Origin: an uncultured Prevotellaceae bacterium
GTDB taxonomy: Bacteria; Bacteroidota; Bacteroidia; Bacteroidales; Bacteroidaceae
Direction: 5' to 3'
Length of the DNA: 40,341 bases
NCBI GenBank assembly: GCA_902770195.1
Contig: CACXSA010000027.1
Span: forward strand, 1 to 40,341
The notes under the pieces were generated by a model, which was not told the DNA's origin, searched no databases, and saw only the letters and a list, made by a program, of their open reading frames with translations. This document shows positions 32,793 to 40,341 of the stretch, piece by piece (position 1 is the first letter of the stretch; every line of letters starts with the position of its first letter). The translations under genes were made by a program, and so were the position numbers.

Positions 32793-33710
32793 ATGCCTTT
32801 AAGATTACCAGATAAGTTACCGGCTATTGAATTGCTGAAACATGAGAATATCTTTGTGATGGATGATTCTCGTGCTCACATGCAGGATATCCGTCCTCTG
32901 AAAATAGTTATTCTCAACCTTATGCCATTGAAGATTACTACAGAGACAGACCTGATTCGTCTGCTCTCAAATACGCCTCTTCAGTTGGAAATAAGTTTTA
33001 TGAAGCTCAAAAGTCATACCCCTAAGAACACGCCCATTGAGCATATGATGATGTTCTATCGCGATTTTGCGGAGATGCATAATGAGAAGTTTGATGGTAT
33101 GATAATTACAGGTGCCCCTGTGGAGCAGTTGGAGTATGAAGATGTTACCTATTGGGATGAAATGACAGAGATTTTTGCTTGGGCTCGTACGCATGTTACC
33201 AGTACCTTATATATTTGTTGGGCAGCACAGGCAGGATTATACTATCACTATGGCATCCCCAAGTATCCCTTGCAGAAGAAAATGTTTGGCATCTTCCCTC
33301 AGCATACTTTAACCCCTCAGTTGCCCATTTTCCGAGGTTTCGACGATGTATTCCAAATGCCTCATAGTCGTCATACGGAAATACGTCGTGAAGACATCCT
33401 CAAAAATCCGCAATTGACGCTGATTGCAGAGAGCCCAGAGTGTGGTGTAAGTATGGTGATGGCACGAAATGGTCGTGAATTCTTTATTACAGGTCACTTG
33501 GAGTATGCTCCAGATACGCTTGATCGTGAATACCGCCGCGACCGTGACGTGCGTGATGATGTTGATTTGCCCTGTCATTATTACTTCCATGATGACCCAA
33601 AGCAACATCCCATGGTTACTTGGCGTGCTCATGCTAATCTGCTGTATAACAACTGGATAAACTATTACGTCTATCAGGAGACGCCTTATGATATCAATAA
33701 GATTGAATAA
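32793..33710 (+). CDS. metA: Homoserine O-acyltransferase, predicted acetyl-CoA type
   Basis: Activates homoserine for methionine synthesis. 305 residues, the normal MetA length and glutamine-amidotransferase-like fold. The catalytic Cys142 lies in ICWAAQAG, a conserved His in HSRHTE and Glu in GHLEY. Residue 111 is Glu (GAPVEQLEYEDV). In characterised MetA enzymes Glu at 111 goes with acetyl-CoA use (Bacillus cereus) and Gly with succinyl-CoA (E. coli), so this should be an O-acetyltransferase despite the metA name. It follows the phosphatase gene by 12 bp and shares one base with the next gene's start, so it may be read through from the signalling operon. Confidence 0.93.
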   Translation: MPLRLPDKLPAIELLKHENIFVMDDSRAHMQDIRPLKIVILNLMPLKITTETDLIRLLSNTPLQLEISFMKLKSHTPKNTPIEHMMMFYRDFAEMHNEKFDGMIITGAPVEQLEYEDVTYWDEMTEIFAWARTHVTSTLYICWAAQAGLYYHYGIPKYPLQKKMFGIFPQHTLTPQLPIFRGFDDVFQMPHSRHTEIRREDILKNPQLTLIAESPECGVSMVMARNGREFFITGHLEYAPDTLDREYRRDRDVRDDVDLPCHYYFHDDPKQHPMVTWRAHANLLYNNWINYYVYQETPYDINKIE

Positions 33711-35533
33711 TGACAAATCTTGAGTTGCTGGCACCTGCCAAGAACCTAGAATGCGGTATAGCTGCTATCGACCATGGTGCCGATGCGGTCTATATAGGAG
33801 CTCCCCGTTTTGGGGCTCGTGCTGCAGCAGGTAACAGTATTGATGATATTCGCCAGCTCTGCCATTATGCTCATTTGTATGCTGCTAGCGTTTACGTAAC
33901 AGTCAATACCATCATATATGATTCAGAATTAGACGACACCATGTCGCTGGTTCATGAACTAGCAGATGTTGGGGTTGATGCTATCCTGATTCAAGACATG
34001 GGACTTTTCTCTCTAGCTTCATCTAATACTCAGCTATTATCATCTATCTCATTCCATGCTTCAACCCAGACAGATAATCGTAGCCCTGAAAAGGTACGTT
34101 GGTTACGTTCACTGGGTTTCCGTAGAGTTGTCTTAGCTCGTGAATTATCTGTACAAGAGATTGCAGAAATACATCGTGAGGTACCTGATGTGGAATTGGA
34201 AGTGTTCGTTCATGGTGCTTTGTGTGTCAGTTATAGTGGGCTATGCTATGCATCTCAGCATTGTTTCTCACGTTCAGCTAATCGTGGAGCCTGTGCCCAG
34301 TTCTGTCGTATGAAGTTCGATTTACTGGATGCAAATGGGGTAGAGATAGAACATCAGCGGCATCTGCTGTCCTTGAAGGATTTGAACCAGTTGAATCATC
34401 TTGATGAGTTGATTCATGCCGGTGCGACTTCATTCAAGATAGAGGGGCGTTTAAAGGATGTGAGCTACGTCAAAAATGTGGTAGCTGCTTATAACCAGCA
34501 ACTTGATAATATCATAGCGAAAAATCCAGGTGTTTATCAACGTTCGTCTAAGGGGCATTGTACATACACCTTTACACCCAACTTGCGTAAGACATTTAAT
34601 CGCGGCTTTACAAATTATTTCTTACAGGGGCGTCAACCAGACATTTTCTCACCTGATACACCTAAGGCTATGGGGGAGTATGTAGGAACGGTGAAGGAAA
34701 TACGCCGTGATTCATTTAATGTTGCAGGTACAGCTTCTTTTGCGAATGGCGATGGTCTCTGTTTTATAGATTCAAATCGCGAGTTGCAAGGTTTCCGCGT
34801 GAATAGGGCACAGGGAAACAGACTCTTTCCCCAACAAATGCCACGTTCGTTGTGTGCTGGGACTGCGCTTTATCGTAATAACGACCAAGAGTTTGAACGT
34901 TTGCTTTCCCGTCCTAGTGGGCAACGTAAAATACCTGTAAGTTTTTCGCTGGCTACAACTCCTGACGGCTTTTCATTAAGTGCAGAGGGTTGTAAGGTAA
35001 GCATAGTTTGTGAGCATCAGGTGGCAGAGAAACCACAACGGGAGAATATTGAGAGGCAACTGTCCCGCTTGGGGGGGACTCCATTCCAGTGTAGTGGGGT
35101 AGAATTGCCTGACAATTTTCATTATTTTATCCCTAGTAGCTTATTGTCTGACCTTCGTCGTCAATGGGTGGATGCAGTCCTTGATTTAAATACTAAGCCT
35201 GTTAGTTCAAATCCAACTGCTAAAACTGGTCCATCTAATCTTCCGCTTTATTCTTATGGCTATCTTTATAATATCTCCAATCGTGAGGCACGTTCGTTCT
35301 ATGCTGCTCAAGGTTTGAAACATATTGAACCAGCTTTTGAGCTACAACCTTCTCACCACAGCTTGTTGATGCAGTGTCGCCATTGTCTGCGCTATGCACT
35401 TGGCTATTGTGTCAAACATGGTGGACGCACGCCTAAATGGTCCGAGCCACTTTGCTTACGCTTAGGTGATGGACGCAGGTTTCGTTTAGAGTTTGATTGT
35501 CATCACTGTCAAATGAATGTATATGCAGAATAA
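33710..35533 (+). CDS. U32-family protein (peptidase U32 / RNA hydroxylation type)
   Basis: 607 residues. It begins NLELLAPAKNLECGIAAIDHGADAVYIGAPRFGARA and carries the U32 signature VFVHGALCVSYSGLCYAS with QHCFSRSANRGACAQFCR. These cysteines ligate an iron-sulfur cluster in studied members. A second Cys-rich block lies at the C-terminus (QCRHCLRYALGYC and CHHCQ). E. coli relatives TrhP and RlhA hydroxylate tRNA uridine and 23S rRNA cytidine using prephenate; the longer ones like this include a C-terminal domain. An RNA-hydroxylation role is therefore likelier than peptidase activity, but which RNA is unclear. The ATG shares its A with the metA stop. Confidence 0.85.
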   Translation: MTNLELLAPAKNLECGIAAIDHGADAVYIGAPRFGARAAAGNSIDDIRQLCHYAHLYAASVYVTVNTIIYDSELDDTMSLVHELADVGVDAILIQDMGLFSLASSNTQLLSSISFHASTQTDNRSPEKVRWLRSLGFRRVVLARELSVQEIAEIHREVPDVELEVFVHGALCVSYSGLCYASQHCFSRSANRGACAQFCRMKFDLLDANGVEIEHQRHLLSLKDLNQLNHLDELIHAGATSFKIEGRLKDVSYVKNVVAAYNQQLDNIIAKNPGVYQRSSKGHCTYTFTPNLRKTFNRGFTNYFLQGRQPDIFSPDTPKAMGEYVGTVKEIRRDSFNVAGTASFANGDGLCFIDSNRELQGFRVNRAQGNRLFPQQMPRSLCAGTALYRNNDQEFERLLSRPSGQRKIPVSFSLATTPDGFSLSAEGCKVSIVCEHQVAEKPQRENIERQLSRLGGTPFQCSGVELPDNFHYFIPSSLLSDLRRQWVDAVLDLNTKPVSSNPTAKTGPSNLPLYSYGYLYNISNREARSFYAAQGLKHIEPAFELQPSHHSLLMQCRHCLRYALGYCVKHGGRTPKWSEPLCLRLGDGRRFRLEFDCHHCQMNVYAE

Positions 35534-36515
35534 GAGGGAATATTGTTTTTGGAGTCAGGTTGTCTGTGCTCTGTGGATGTCTCTTCTGTTGACCTCCTGT
35601 TATAATCATGGTCAGCAAACACCTGATGCGTGGGATTTGACCAAACAGCAAATTGATTCTATTTCCTTCTCTACTACCCATCATTATTCGCAGAATTTCA
35701 ACTTTGTCGTGAATGCCTCTCAGTTACCTTTAGCAGATGCATTACCCGATATGGCTTTTGACACGCTCTATGTGGTTCGGGGTGAGCGTATCGTGGTTGC
35801 TGATATTGAGACAGTTCCTACTGATACTATTGATTCAGTATGGGTAAAGGTGGCACGCGATCAAATTACACAAGGATGGATACGCGAAAGCGAATTATTG
35901 GAAGGTGTCTCTCCCGACGATCCCATCTCGCAGTTTATCGATCTTTTCACAAATAACCATTTGCTGCTTTTCGTGGGACTCTGCGTGGTAGCTGCTAGTC
36001 TATATGCTATGCGACGACTACTTCGTCGTAATGCGTATATTGTACATTTTCATGATATAGATTCTCCTTACCCCACACTTCTGTGTTTATTGATTGCATT
36101 CTCTGCAACTCTTTATGCCAGCATTCAAATGTTTGGTGCGGAGTCATGGCGTCATTTCTACTATCATCCATCTCTCAATCCCTTTGCCCTCCCATGGTAT
36201 TTAGGTATATTTATAGCCTCTGTATGGACTATGATAATAGTAGGTATAGCAGCTTTTGATGAGGCGGTTCGACGTCTTCCTACTGCCGACGCATTCCTTT
36301 ATCTCATAGGACTCGTTGCTGTTTGTGCCGTTAACTATGTTGTGTTCAGTATTACAACATTATATTATATAGGCTATCTACTCCTTATTGCCTATACTTA
36401 TTTTTCTTTACATATGTATTTCCATGTCACTCATTTCCCATACTATTGTGGACATTGTGGCAAACCCCTTCGTCATAAAGGGATTTGTCCTCATTGTGAT
36501 GCTATGAATGATTAA
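35523..36515 (+). CDS. Membrane lipoprotein-like protein with SH3-like and zinc-ribbon parts
   Basis: 330 residues from the ATG at 35523; an ATG at 35517 is equally possible. An N-terminal hydrophobic segment ends in a lipobox-like LLTSC. A periplasmic part looks SH3-like (VVRGERIVVADIETV, VWVKVARDQITQGWIRESELL). Four to five membrane segments follow (LLLFVGLCVVAASLYAM, YPTLLCLLIAFSATLYA, ALPWYLGIFIASVWTMIIVGI, FLYLIGLVAVCAVNYVVF, YIGYLLLIAYTYF). The cytoplasmic end is a zinc ribbon (CGHCGKPL and CPHC). The gene overlaps the U32 gene's end by about 11 bp. Function unknown. It converges on the BASS gene with 18 bp between stops and no obvious terminator. Confidence 0.72.
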   Translation: MQNKREYCFWSQVVCALWMSLLLTSCYNHGQQTPDAWDLTKQQIDSISFSTTHHYSQNFNFVVNASQLPLADALPDMAFDTLYVVRGERIVVADIETVPTDTIDSVWVKVARDQITQGWIRESELLEGVSPDDPISQFIDLFTNNHLLLFVGLCVVAASLYAMRRLLRRNAYIVHFHDIDSPYPTLLCLLIAFSATLYASIQMFGAESWRHFYYHPSLNPFALPWYLGIFIASVWTMIIVGIAAFDEAVRRLPTADAFLYLIGLVAVCAVNYVVFSITTLYYIGYLLLIAYTYFSLHMYFHVTHFPYYCGHCGKPLRHKGICPHCDAMND

Positions 36516-36533
36516 TAAGATAATGTGCTGTGA

Positions 36534-37451
36534 CTATCTGGTGTACCATCTGGCTACCAGAGCCCCACTTATATTATGCCATACACTGAAGATGGCACCA
36601 GGAATAGTGGCAAGCGGAAACGCTCCGAAATGAAGGACTGCCAGACTGGAAGCAAGTCCGGAATTTTGCATTCCTACCTCAATACTTACAGCAATGCATT
36701 TCTCACGCGAAAGGTGAAGTAATCGGCCAATAGCATAGCCAAAAGCCAGTCCGCTGATATTGTGGAGCATAACAACAAGTATGACGAGCAATCCGCCAGC
36801 CAATAGCTTGTCGGCGGTGTGGGAGACAACGATACCTACCACGAAGGTAATCATCAGGGATGAGAATGCTGGAAGATACGGAACTGTTCTATGTGTGAGT
36901 TTGGGTAGATACCATTGACAGAGCAGTCCTGCAATAATAGGGGCAATGACTACATAAAAAATACTTTGGAGCATACCTATCGTGTCAACATCCACTAATG
37001 TCCCAGCCAACAACCATACTAGAAGTGGTGTCAGGATTGGCGCTAAAAGAGTAGAAGTTGCAGTCATGCCAACACTGAGGGCAAGATCGCCCCGTGACAA
37101 GAAGGTGATGACATTAGAGGCTGTTCCACCAGGACAACAACCAACAAGAATCATGCCTACCGTTAAATCTTTTGGGAGAGAAAATAGTTGTGACAATAGC
37201 CATGCCATGAGAGGCATAATGGTAAACTGGGCAAGACATCCCATCAGAACATCCTTAGGACGGCTGAATACTATACGGAAATCTTTTGCAGAAAGAGTTA
37301 ATCCCATGCCGAACATAATAAGTCCAAGCATGGGATTAATATACCAAGTGTCAATAGCTCCCAGGGGAGCAGGATACCAGATGGCTACAAGGGCCATCAC
37401 GAGTACCATCACCCCCATCCAGCGGGCTATGAAATCACAGATTTTCTTCAT
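36534..37451 (-). CDS. BASS-family (bile acid:sodium symporter-like) transporter
   Basis: 305 residues with about nine to ten membrane helices. Conserved family text is present: NPMLGLIMFGMGLTL near the N-terminus, GCCPGGTASNVITFLSRGDLALS, and IEVGMQNSGLASSLA with the Na+-site Glu. Bacterial members take up small organic anions with Na+ (for example pantothenate-type substrates) rather than bile acids; the substrate here is unknown. It lies 9 bp after the beta-subunit gene of the sodium-pumping decarboxylase and on the same strand, so it probably ends that operon and could use the sodium gradient made by the pump. Confidence 0.9.
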   Translation of the reverse strand: MKKICDFIARWMGVMVLVMALVAIWYPAPLGAIDTWYINPMLGLIMFGMGLTLSAKDFRIVFSRPKDVLMGCLAQFTIMPLMAWLLSQLFSLPKDLTVGMILVGCCPGGTASNVITFLSRGDLALSVGMTATSTLLAPILTPLLVWLLAGTLVDVDTIGMLQSIFYVVIAPIIAGLLCQWYLPKLTHRTVPYLPAFSSLMITFVVGIVVSHTADKLLAGGLLVILVVMLHNISGLAFGYAIGRLLHLSREKCIAVSIEVGMQNSGLASSLAVLHFGAFPLATIPGAIFSVWHNISGALVARWYTR

Positions 37452-37460
37452 AATGTGATG

Positions 37461-38612
37461 TTACGACAGGAAGCCTAGTAGAGCACCTGCTGCTACAGCA
37501 GAACCTATAACACCAGCCACGTTGGGTCCCATAGCATGCATTAGCAGGAAATTATGACGGTCGTATTCCAATCCGAGATTGTTCGAAATGCGAGCTGCCA
37601 TAGGAACAGCACTCACACCTGCGTTACCAATTAGTGGATTCAACTTCTTGTCCTTTGGCAGGAATACGTTCATCAGCTTAACGAAACATACACCGCTCAT
37701 AGTGGCAATGATAAAAGCACCAGCACCAATAGCGAAAATATAGATAGTGTTCATTGTAAGGAACTCTGAAGCTTGTGTAGAACAGCCTACGGTGAGTCCT
37801 AAGAGCATGACAACAATATCGTTAAGTGCGGCACCTGCAGTCTTGGCCAGACGAGTAGTCTTTCCACTCTCCTTCAATAAGTTTCCAAAGAAGAGCATTC
37901 CCAGCAAAGGAAGTCCAGACGGCACAATAAATGTGGTGAGCAGAAGTCCTACGATAGGGAATAGAATACGTTCTGTCTGACTGACTTCGCGTGCTGGCTT
38001 CATCTTGATGAGTCGCTCCTTTTTGGTGGTCAGCAGTCGCATCAAAGGAGGCTGAATCAATGGTACTAGAGCCATGTAACTATAGGCACATACAGCGATG
38101 GCACCCATCAGGTTAGGCGATAGCTTGCTGGACAGGAAAATGGCCGTTGGACCATCTGCGCCACCGATGATAGCAATACCCGCAGCCTGGTTAGGCTCAA
38201 AGCCTAAAGCCAAAGCGAACATGTATGCGCCAAAGATACCAAACTGTGCTGCTGCGCCAATAAGCATGAGCTTAGGATTAGCCAGCAGGGCCGAGAAGTC
38301 TGTCATGGCACCAATGCCTAAGAAGATGAGTGGGGGATACCATCCCTGTCGGACGCCCTGGTAGAAGATGTTCAGCACGGAATTGTCTTCATAAAGACCA
38401 ATCTCCAGGCCGGCATCAGCCCGGAAAGGTATGTTACCCAGTATAATGCCAAGTCCGATGGGGACGAGCAGTAGCGGTTCGAAATCCTTCTTTATGGCTA
38501 GCCAGATGAAGAAGGCACCTACTGCTATCATGATGAGGTTTCCTGCTGTCACGTTGGCAAAGCCTGTGTAGGTCAGGAACTCATTAAAGTTATCTATGAT
38601 AAATTGCCACAT
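37461..38612 (-). CDS. Sodium-pumping decarboxylase beta subunit (OadB/MmdB type)
   Basis: The integral membrane subunit that decarboxylates carboxybiotin and exports Na+. 383 residues from the ATG at 38612; a TTG three codons earlier is less likely. About nine hydrophobic segments are seen. The conserved region GIAIIGGADGPTAIFLSSKL holds the key Asp, and GNAGVSAVPMAARISNN and NFLLMHAMGPNVAGVIGSA lie near the end. The family covers oxaloacetate, methylmalonyl-CoA and glutaconyl-CoA decarboxylases. In propionate-forming Bacteroidales methylmalonyl-CoA is most likely, but that is inferred. It lies downstream of the biotin-carrier gene with a 69-bp gap that holds no clear signal. Confidence 0.93.
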   Translation of the reverse strand: MWQFIIDNFNEFLTYTGFANVTAGNLIMIAVGAFFIWLAIKKDFEPLLLVPIGLGIILGNIPFRADAGLEIGLYEDNSVLNIFYQGVRQGWYPPLIFLGIGAMTDFSALLANPKLMLIGAAAQFGIFGAYMFALALGFEPNQAAGIAIIGGADGPTAIFLSSKLSPNLMGAIAVCAYSYMALVPLIQPPLMRLLTTKKERLIKMKPAREVSQTERILFPIVGLLLTTFIVPSGLPLLGMLFFGNLLKESGKTTRLAKTAGAALNDIVVMLLGLTVGCSTQASEFLTMNTIYIFAIGAGAFIIATMSGVCFVKLMNVFLPKDKKLNPLIGNAGVSAVPMAARISNNLGLEYDRHNFLLMHAMGPNVAGVIGSAVAAGALLGFLS

Positions 38613-38681
38613 AATTGTCAATTTTCTAATCGTTTTTTAAACGCTTTGTACCTTTAGGTCAAAGAATTTTCAATTATCAGT

Positions 38682-39158
38682 TCAGCCGATGGTCAGCATG
38701 ACGGCACCTTCCATGACAGAGTCACCAGGATTAACAAGAATAGATGTTACGGTACCGGCATTTTCAGCCTCAATGTTGTTCTGCATTTTCATAGCTTCCA
38801 GAACGATGACCACATCACCTACTGCTACGGTATCACCTACCTTCACGTTAATGGCATTAATGGTGCCCGGCAGGGGTGCCTTAACTGGAGTTCCTGCTCC
38901 AGCAGCAGCTGCCGGTTGCGCAGGCTGTGGTTTGGCGACAGGCTGAGCGGATTGAACAGGTGCTGCAGGAGTGACGGGAGCAGCAGGAGCCGTACGCTTC
39001 GTAGCGGCCAAAGCTGGGTGCTTGGCAGCATTGATGGGTTTTTGCATCTCAATCTCAAAGGGGATGCCGTTTACATTAACATGGGCTATCTTGCCTTCAA
39101 CTTCGGCGATTTCTACCTCGTAGTCCACGCCTTGTACTTTATATTTATATGTCTTCAT
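38682..39158 (-). CDS. Biotin carboxyl carrier subunit of the decarboxylase
   Basis: 158 residues. The N-terminal part (MKTYKYKVQGVDYEVEI) is followed by a long Ala/Pro-rich flexible linker (~60-90). The biotinyl domain at the C-terminus has the biotin-attachment motif EAMKM with Lys124, flanked by the PLPGTINAI and VGDTV text of this family. It shuttles CO2 from the carboxyltransferase to the membrane beta subunit. It sits 15 bp after the gamma-like gene. The Ala/Pro linker is coded by a repetitive stretch near 38900-39000. Confidence 0.93.
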   Translation of the reverse strand: MKTYKYKVQGVDYEVEIAEVEGKIAHVNVNGIPFEIEMQKPINAAKHPALAATKRTAPAAPVTPAAPVQSAQPVAKPQPAQPAAAAGAGTPVKAPLPGTINAINVKVGDTVAVGDVVIVLEAMKMQNNIEAENAGTVTSILVNPGDSVMEGAVMLTIG

Positions 39159-39173
39159 TGCTATAATATCTTT

Positions 39174-40211
39174 TTAGTGCAGTTCTGGAGTTGTCGGAAT
39201 GTTGGGAGCATTATGCTTGGAGGGGATAAATGCCTCATGCAGATGAGTCATCTGACTATATTCGTCATCCCATCCTGTATCTTTAGGCTTGATGGTGATA
39301 ACACCACTCTCCACATCGTGTATGTCATCTTCGTATTGTCGTAAAGCCAAACCAATAACAGCCATATATACCTCTTTGTCAATACCCTTGGTGTCGAAGC
39401 CTTCCTTCAGGATGACACCTGTCTTATGGCCAACCTCCATTGTTTTTTCTACTGTTTTGGTGATAGGCTTGATAGGTTGCTTGTTTGCCACCAGTTTGGC
39501 GGTATCCATGTGACGCATCAGCATTCCAAACAAGGTGAATGTAATCCAAAGGAGAGCCAGACAGAAGAATACTATACCCATGGCCATTAGCGCCATACCA
39601 AATCCATACGGGTCTTCACGTTTGAATTTCTCAACCTTTGACTCGCTGATGGTAGTAACATTGGAGATTCCAGGAGTTACACGGTCGGCCGACTTTACTT
39701 CCCAATCCTTTGCTGTTCCGTTATTGGCTATACGGGCAAATGACTGGTCCTGTGCCAATACCGGTATGGTGATAGAGTCAATGAGTTGGGTAGCATTACC
39801 ATTGTAAAGTGCAATCCATACAGGTTTTGTAGCATCAACGCTGGCAGTAAGATGAAGTGAGCCCAAATGAGGCTGACTGTTAAGGAAGAGAACCAGGTGC
39901 TGATGACCGCTCAAGTTGGTACGCTCATCACCATTGGGGATGATGCTCATTCGCTTGATGCGCTCAGGCACACTCATGTTTGGACTTAATACGGAACGAT
40001 CCGTGGTAATATACATTCCACGGATGTTGTAGGTGGAGTGCGAGATGTTCTCAATCTCCAGCCATGCTTTGTGCTGTCCGTATTCGTCCTGTAGGCTGGT
40101 ACCATTATCGGTCATGACCTCGTTCAGTTTGATGCTTGCGTCCATTTGGGCGAACATCGGAGAGGCAAAGGCCAGAAACATGGAACCTAACAGTAATCCG
40201 AATTTGTTCAT
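39174..40211 (-). CDS. OadG-like gamma subunit fused to a lamin-tail domain
   Basis: 345 residues, much longer than the ~80-130 of ordinary OadG subunits. A signal peptide (MNKFGLLLGSMFLAFASPMFAQ) leads into a periplasmic domain (~25-185) that fits a lamin-tail domain: IKLNEVMTDN, AWLEIENISHSTYNIRGMYIT, FLNSQPHLGS and DWEVKSADRVTPGISN. A single strong membrane helix follows near 200-225 (MALMAMGIVFFCLALLWITFTLFGML), as in OadG, then a cytoplasmic tail. The gamma subunit normally holds the alpha and beta subunits together. The extra outside domain may bind envelope material; that is inference. It is the first gene of the visible minus-strand unit; the alpha subunit would be beyond the right edge or elsewhere. 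Confidence 0.8.
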   Translation of the reverse strand: MNKFGLLLGSMFLAFASPMFAQMDASIKLNEVMTDNGTSLQDEYGQHKAWLEIENISHSTYNIRGMYITTDRSVLSPNMSVPERIKRMSIIPNGDERTNLSGHQHLVLFLNSQPHLGSLHLTASVDATKPVWIALYNGNATQLIDSITIPVLAQDQSFARIANNGTAKDWEVKSADRVTPGISNVTTISESKVEKFKREDPYGFGMALMAMGIVFFCLALLWITFTLFGMLMRHMDTAKLVANKQPIKPITKTVEKTMEVGHKTGVILKEGFDTKGIDKEVYMAVIGLALRQYEDDIHDVESGVITIKPKDTGWDDEYSQMTHLHEAFIPSKHNAPNIPTTPELH

Positions 40212-40341
40212 TTGTTTTATATCGTGTATTATTATTTTATGTCACTACTGTCCCGTTAAAGTGAACTAATCGCTCTTTGAAATAATTGAAATTCAGTCTA
40301 TTAGGCAGGTTTTTGAAATGAAACGGACTTGATTTTGTAAC
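40212..40341. other. Right-edge non-coding stretch, no firm feature
   Basis: 130 bp upstream of the gamma-like gene. No TAnnTTTG box was found on the minus strand. The text ACTGTCCCGTTAAAGTG near 40234-40262 looks like the end of an insertion sequence, but this rests on memory only and the element, if any, would continue off the window. Confidence 0.25.

Overview
The window looks like chromosome from a member of the Bacteroidota, most likely a Prevotella-type Bacteroidales. Several promoters fit the phylum's -7 box (TAnnTTTG), often with TTTG about 20 bp upstream. Ribosome-binding sites are weak. Gene content also fits: GH2/GH53 glycan enzymes, an ilv cluster carrying an acyl-ACP thioesterase, a sodium-pumping decarboxylase, a Bacteroidetes HU-like protein and a VirE/DUF3987-type protein. 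No rRNA, tRNA or CRISPR array was seen.

Layout. (1) 1-3.7 kb: the tail of an unknown gene, then a galactan-degrading pair, a GH2 beta-galactosidase (frame broken near base 405) and a GH53 endo-galactanase. (2) 3.7-13 kb: an accessory island. It holds an HU-like protein with a Gly-rich tail, an AT-rich spacer flanked by inverted repeats, a probable structured small RNA with its own promoter and terminator, and a three-gene restriction-like cluster (EcoRI-type adenine methyltransferase, DUF262-HNH protein, HsdR_N-like nuclease with DUF4357). A second possible small RNA, two unknown small proteins and a large VirE/DUF3987-like protein follow. Four copies of an ATGACA(A/G) repeat lie only in this island. 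(3) 13-24 kb: a broken msrA, divergent from a tandem PAP2 phosphatase; then ilvD-ilvB-ilvN-thioesterase, an ABC-F ATPase and an M13 peptidase.

(4) 24.2-36.5 kb: the most striking region, a tightly packed same-strand run behind one clear promoter. It encodes a multi-zinc-ribbon protein, a membrane-anchored Ser/Thr kinase, a giant protein with a zinc ribbon and four CbxX/CfxQ-type AAA+ modules, a zinc-ribbon/FHA protein and a PP2C phosphatase. These supply a phosphorylation writer, reader and eraser plus an ATP-driven remodeller, with no type VI secretion genes in view. metA, a U32-family protein and a zinc-ribbon membrane lipoprotein follow. (5) 36.5-40.3 kb, minus strand: the gamma-like (with a lamin-tail domain), biotin-carrier and beta subunits of a sodium-pumping decarboxylase, then a BASS-family transporter that could use the sodium gradient. 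The carboxyltransferase subunit is not in the window.

Two genes (GH2, msrA) each lack a short conserved segment and are out of frame at that point. They are either recent pseudogenes or consensus errors. Family assignments were made by reading translations and motifs, without database searches.
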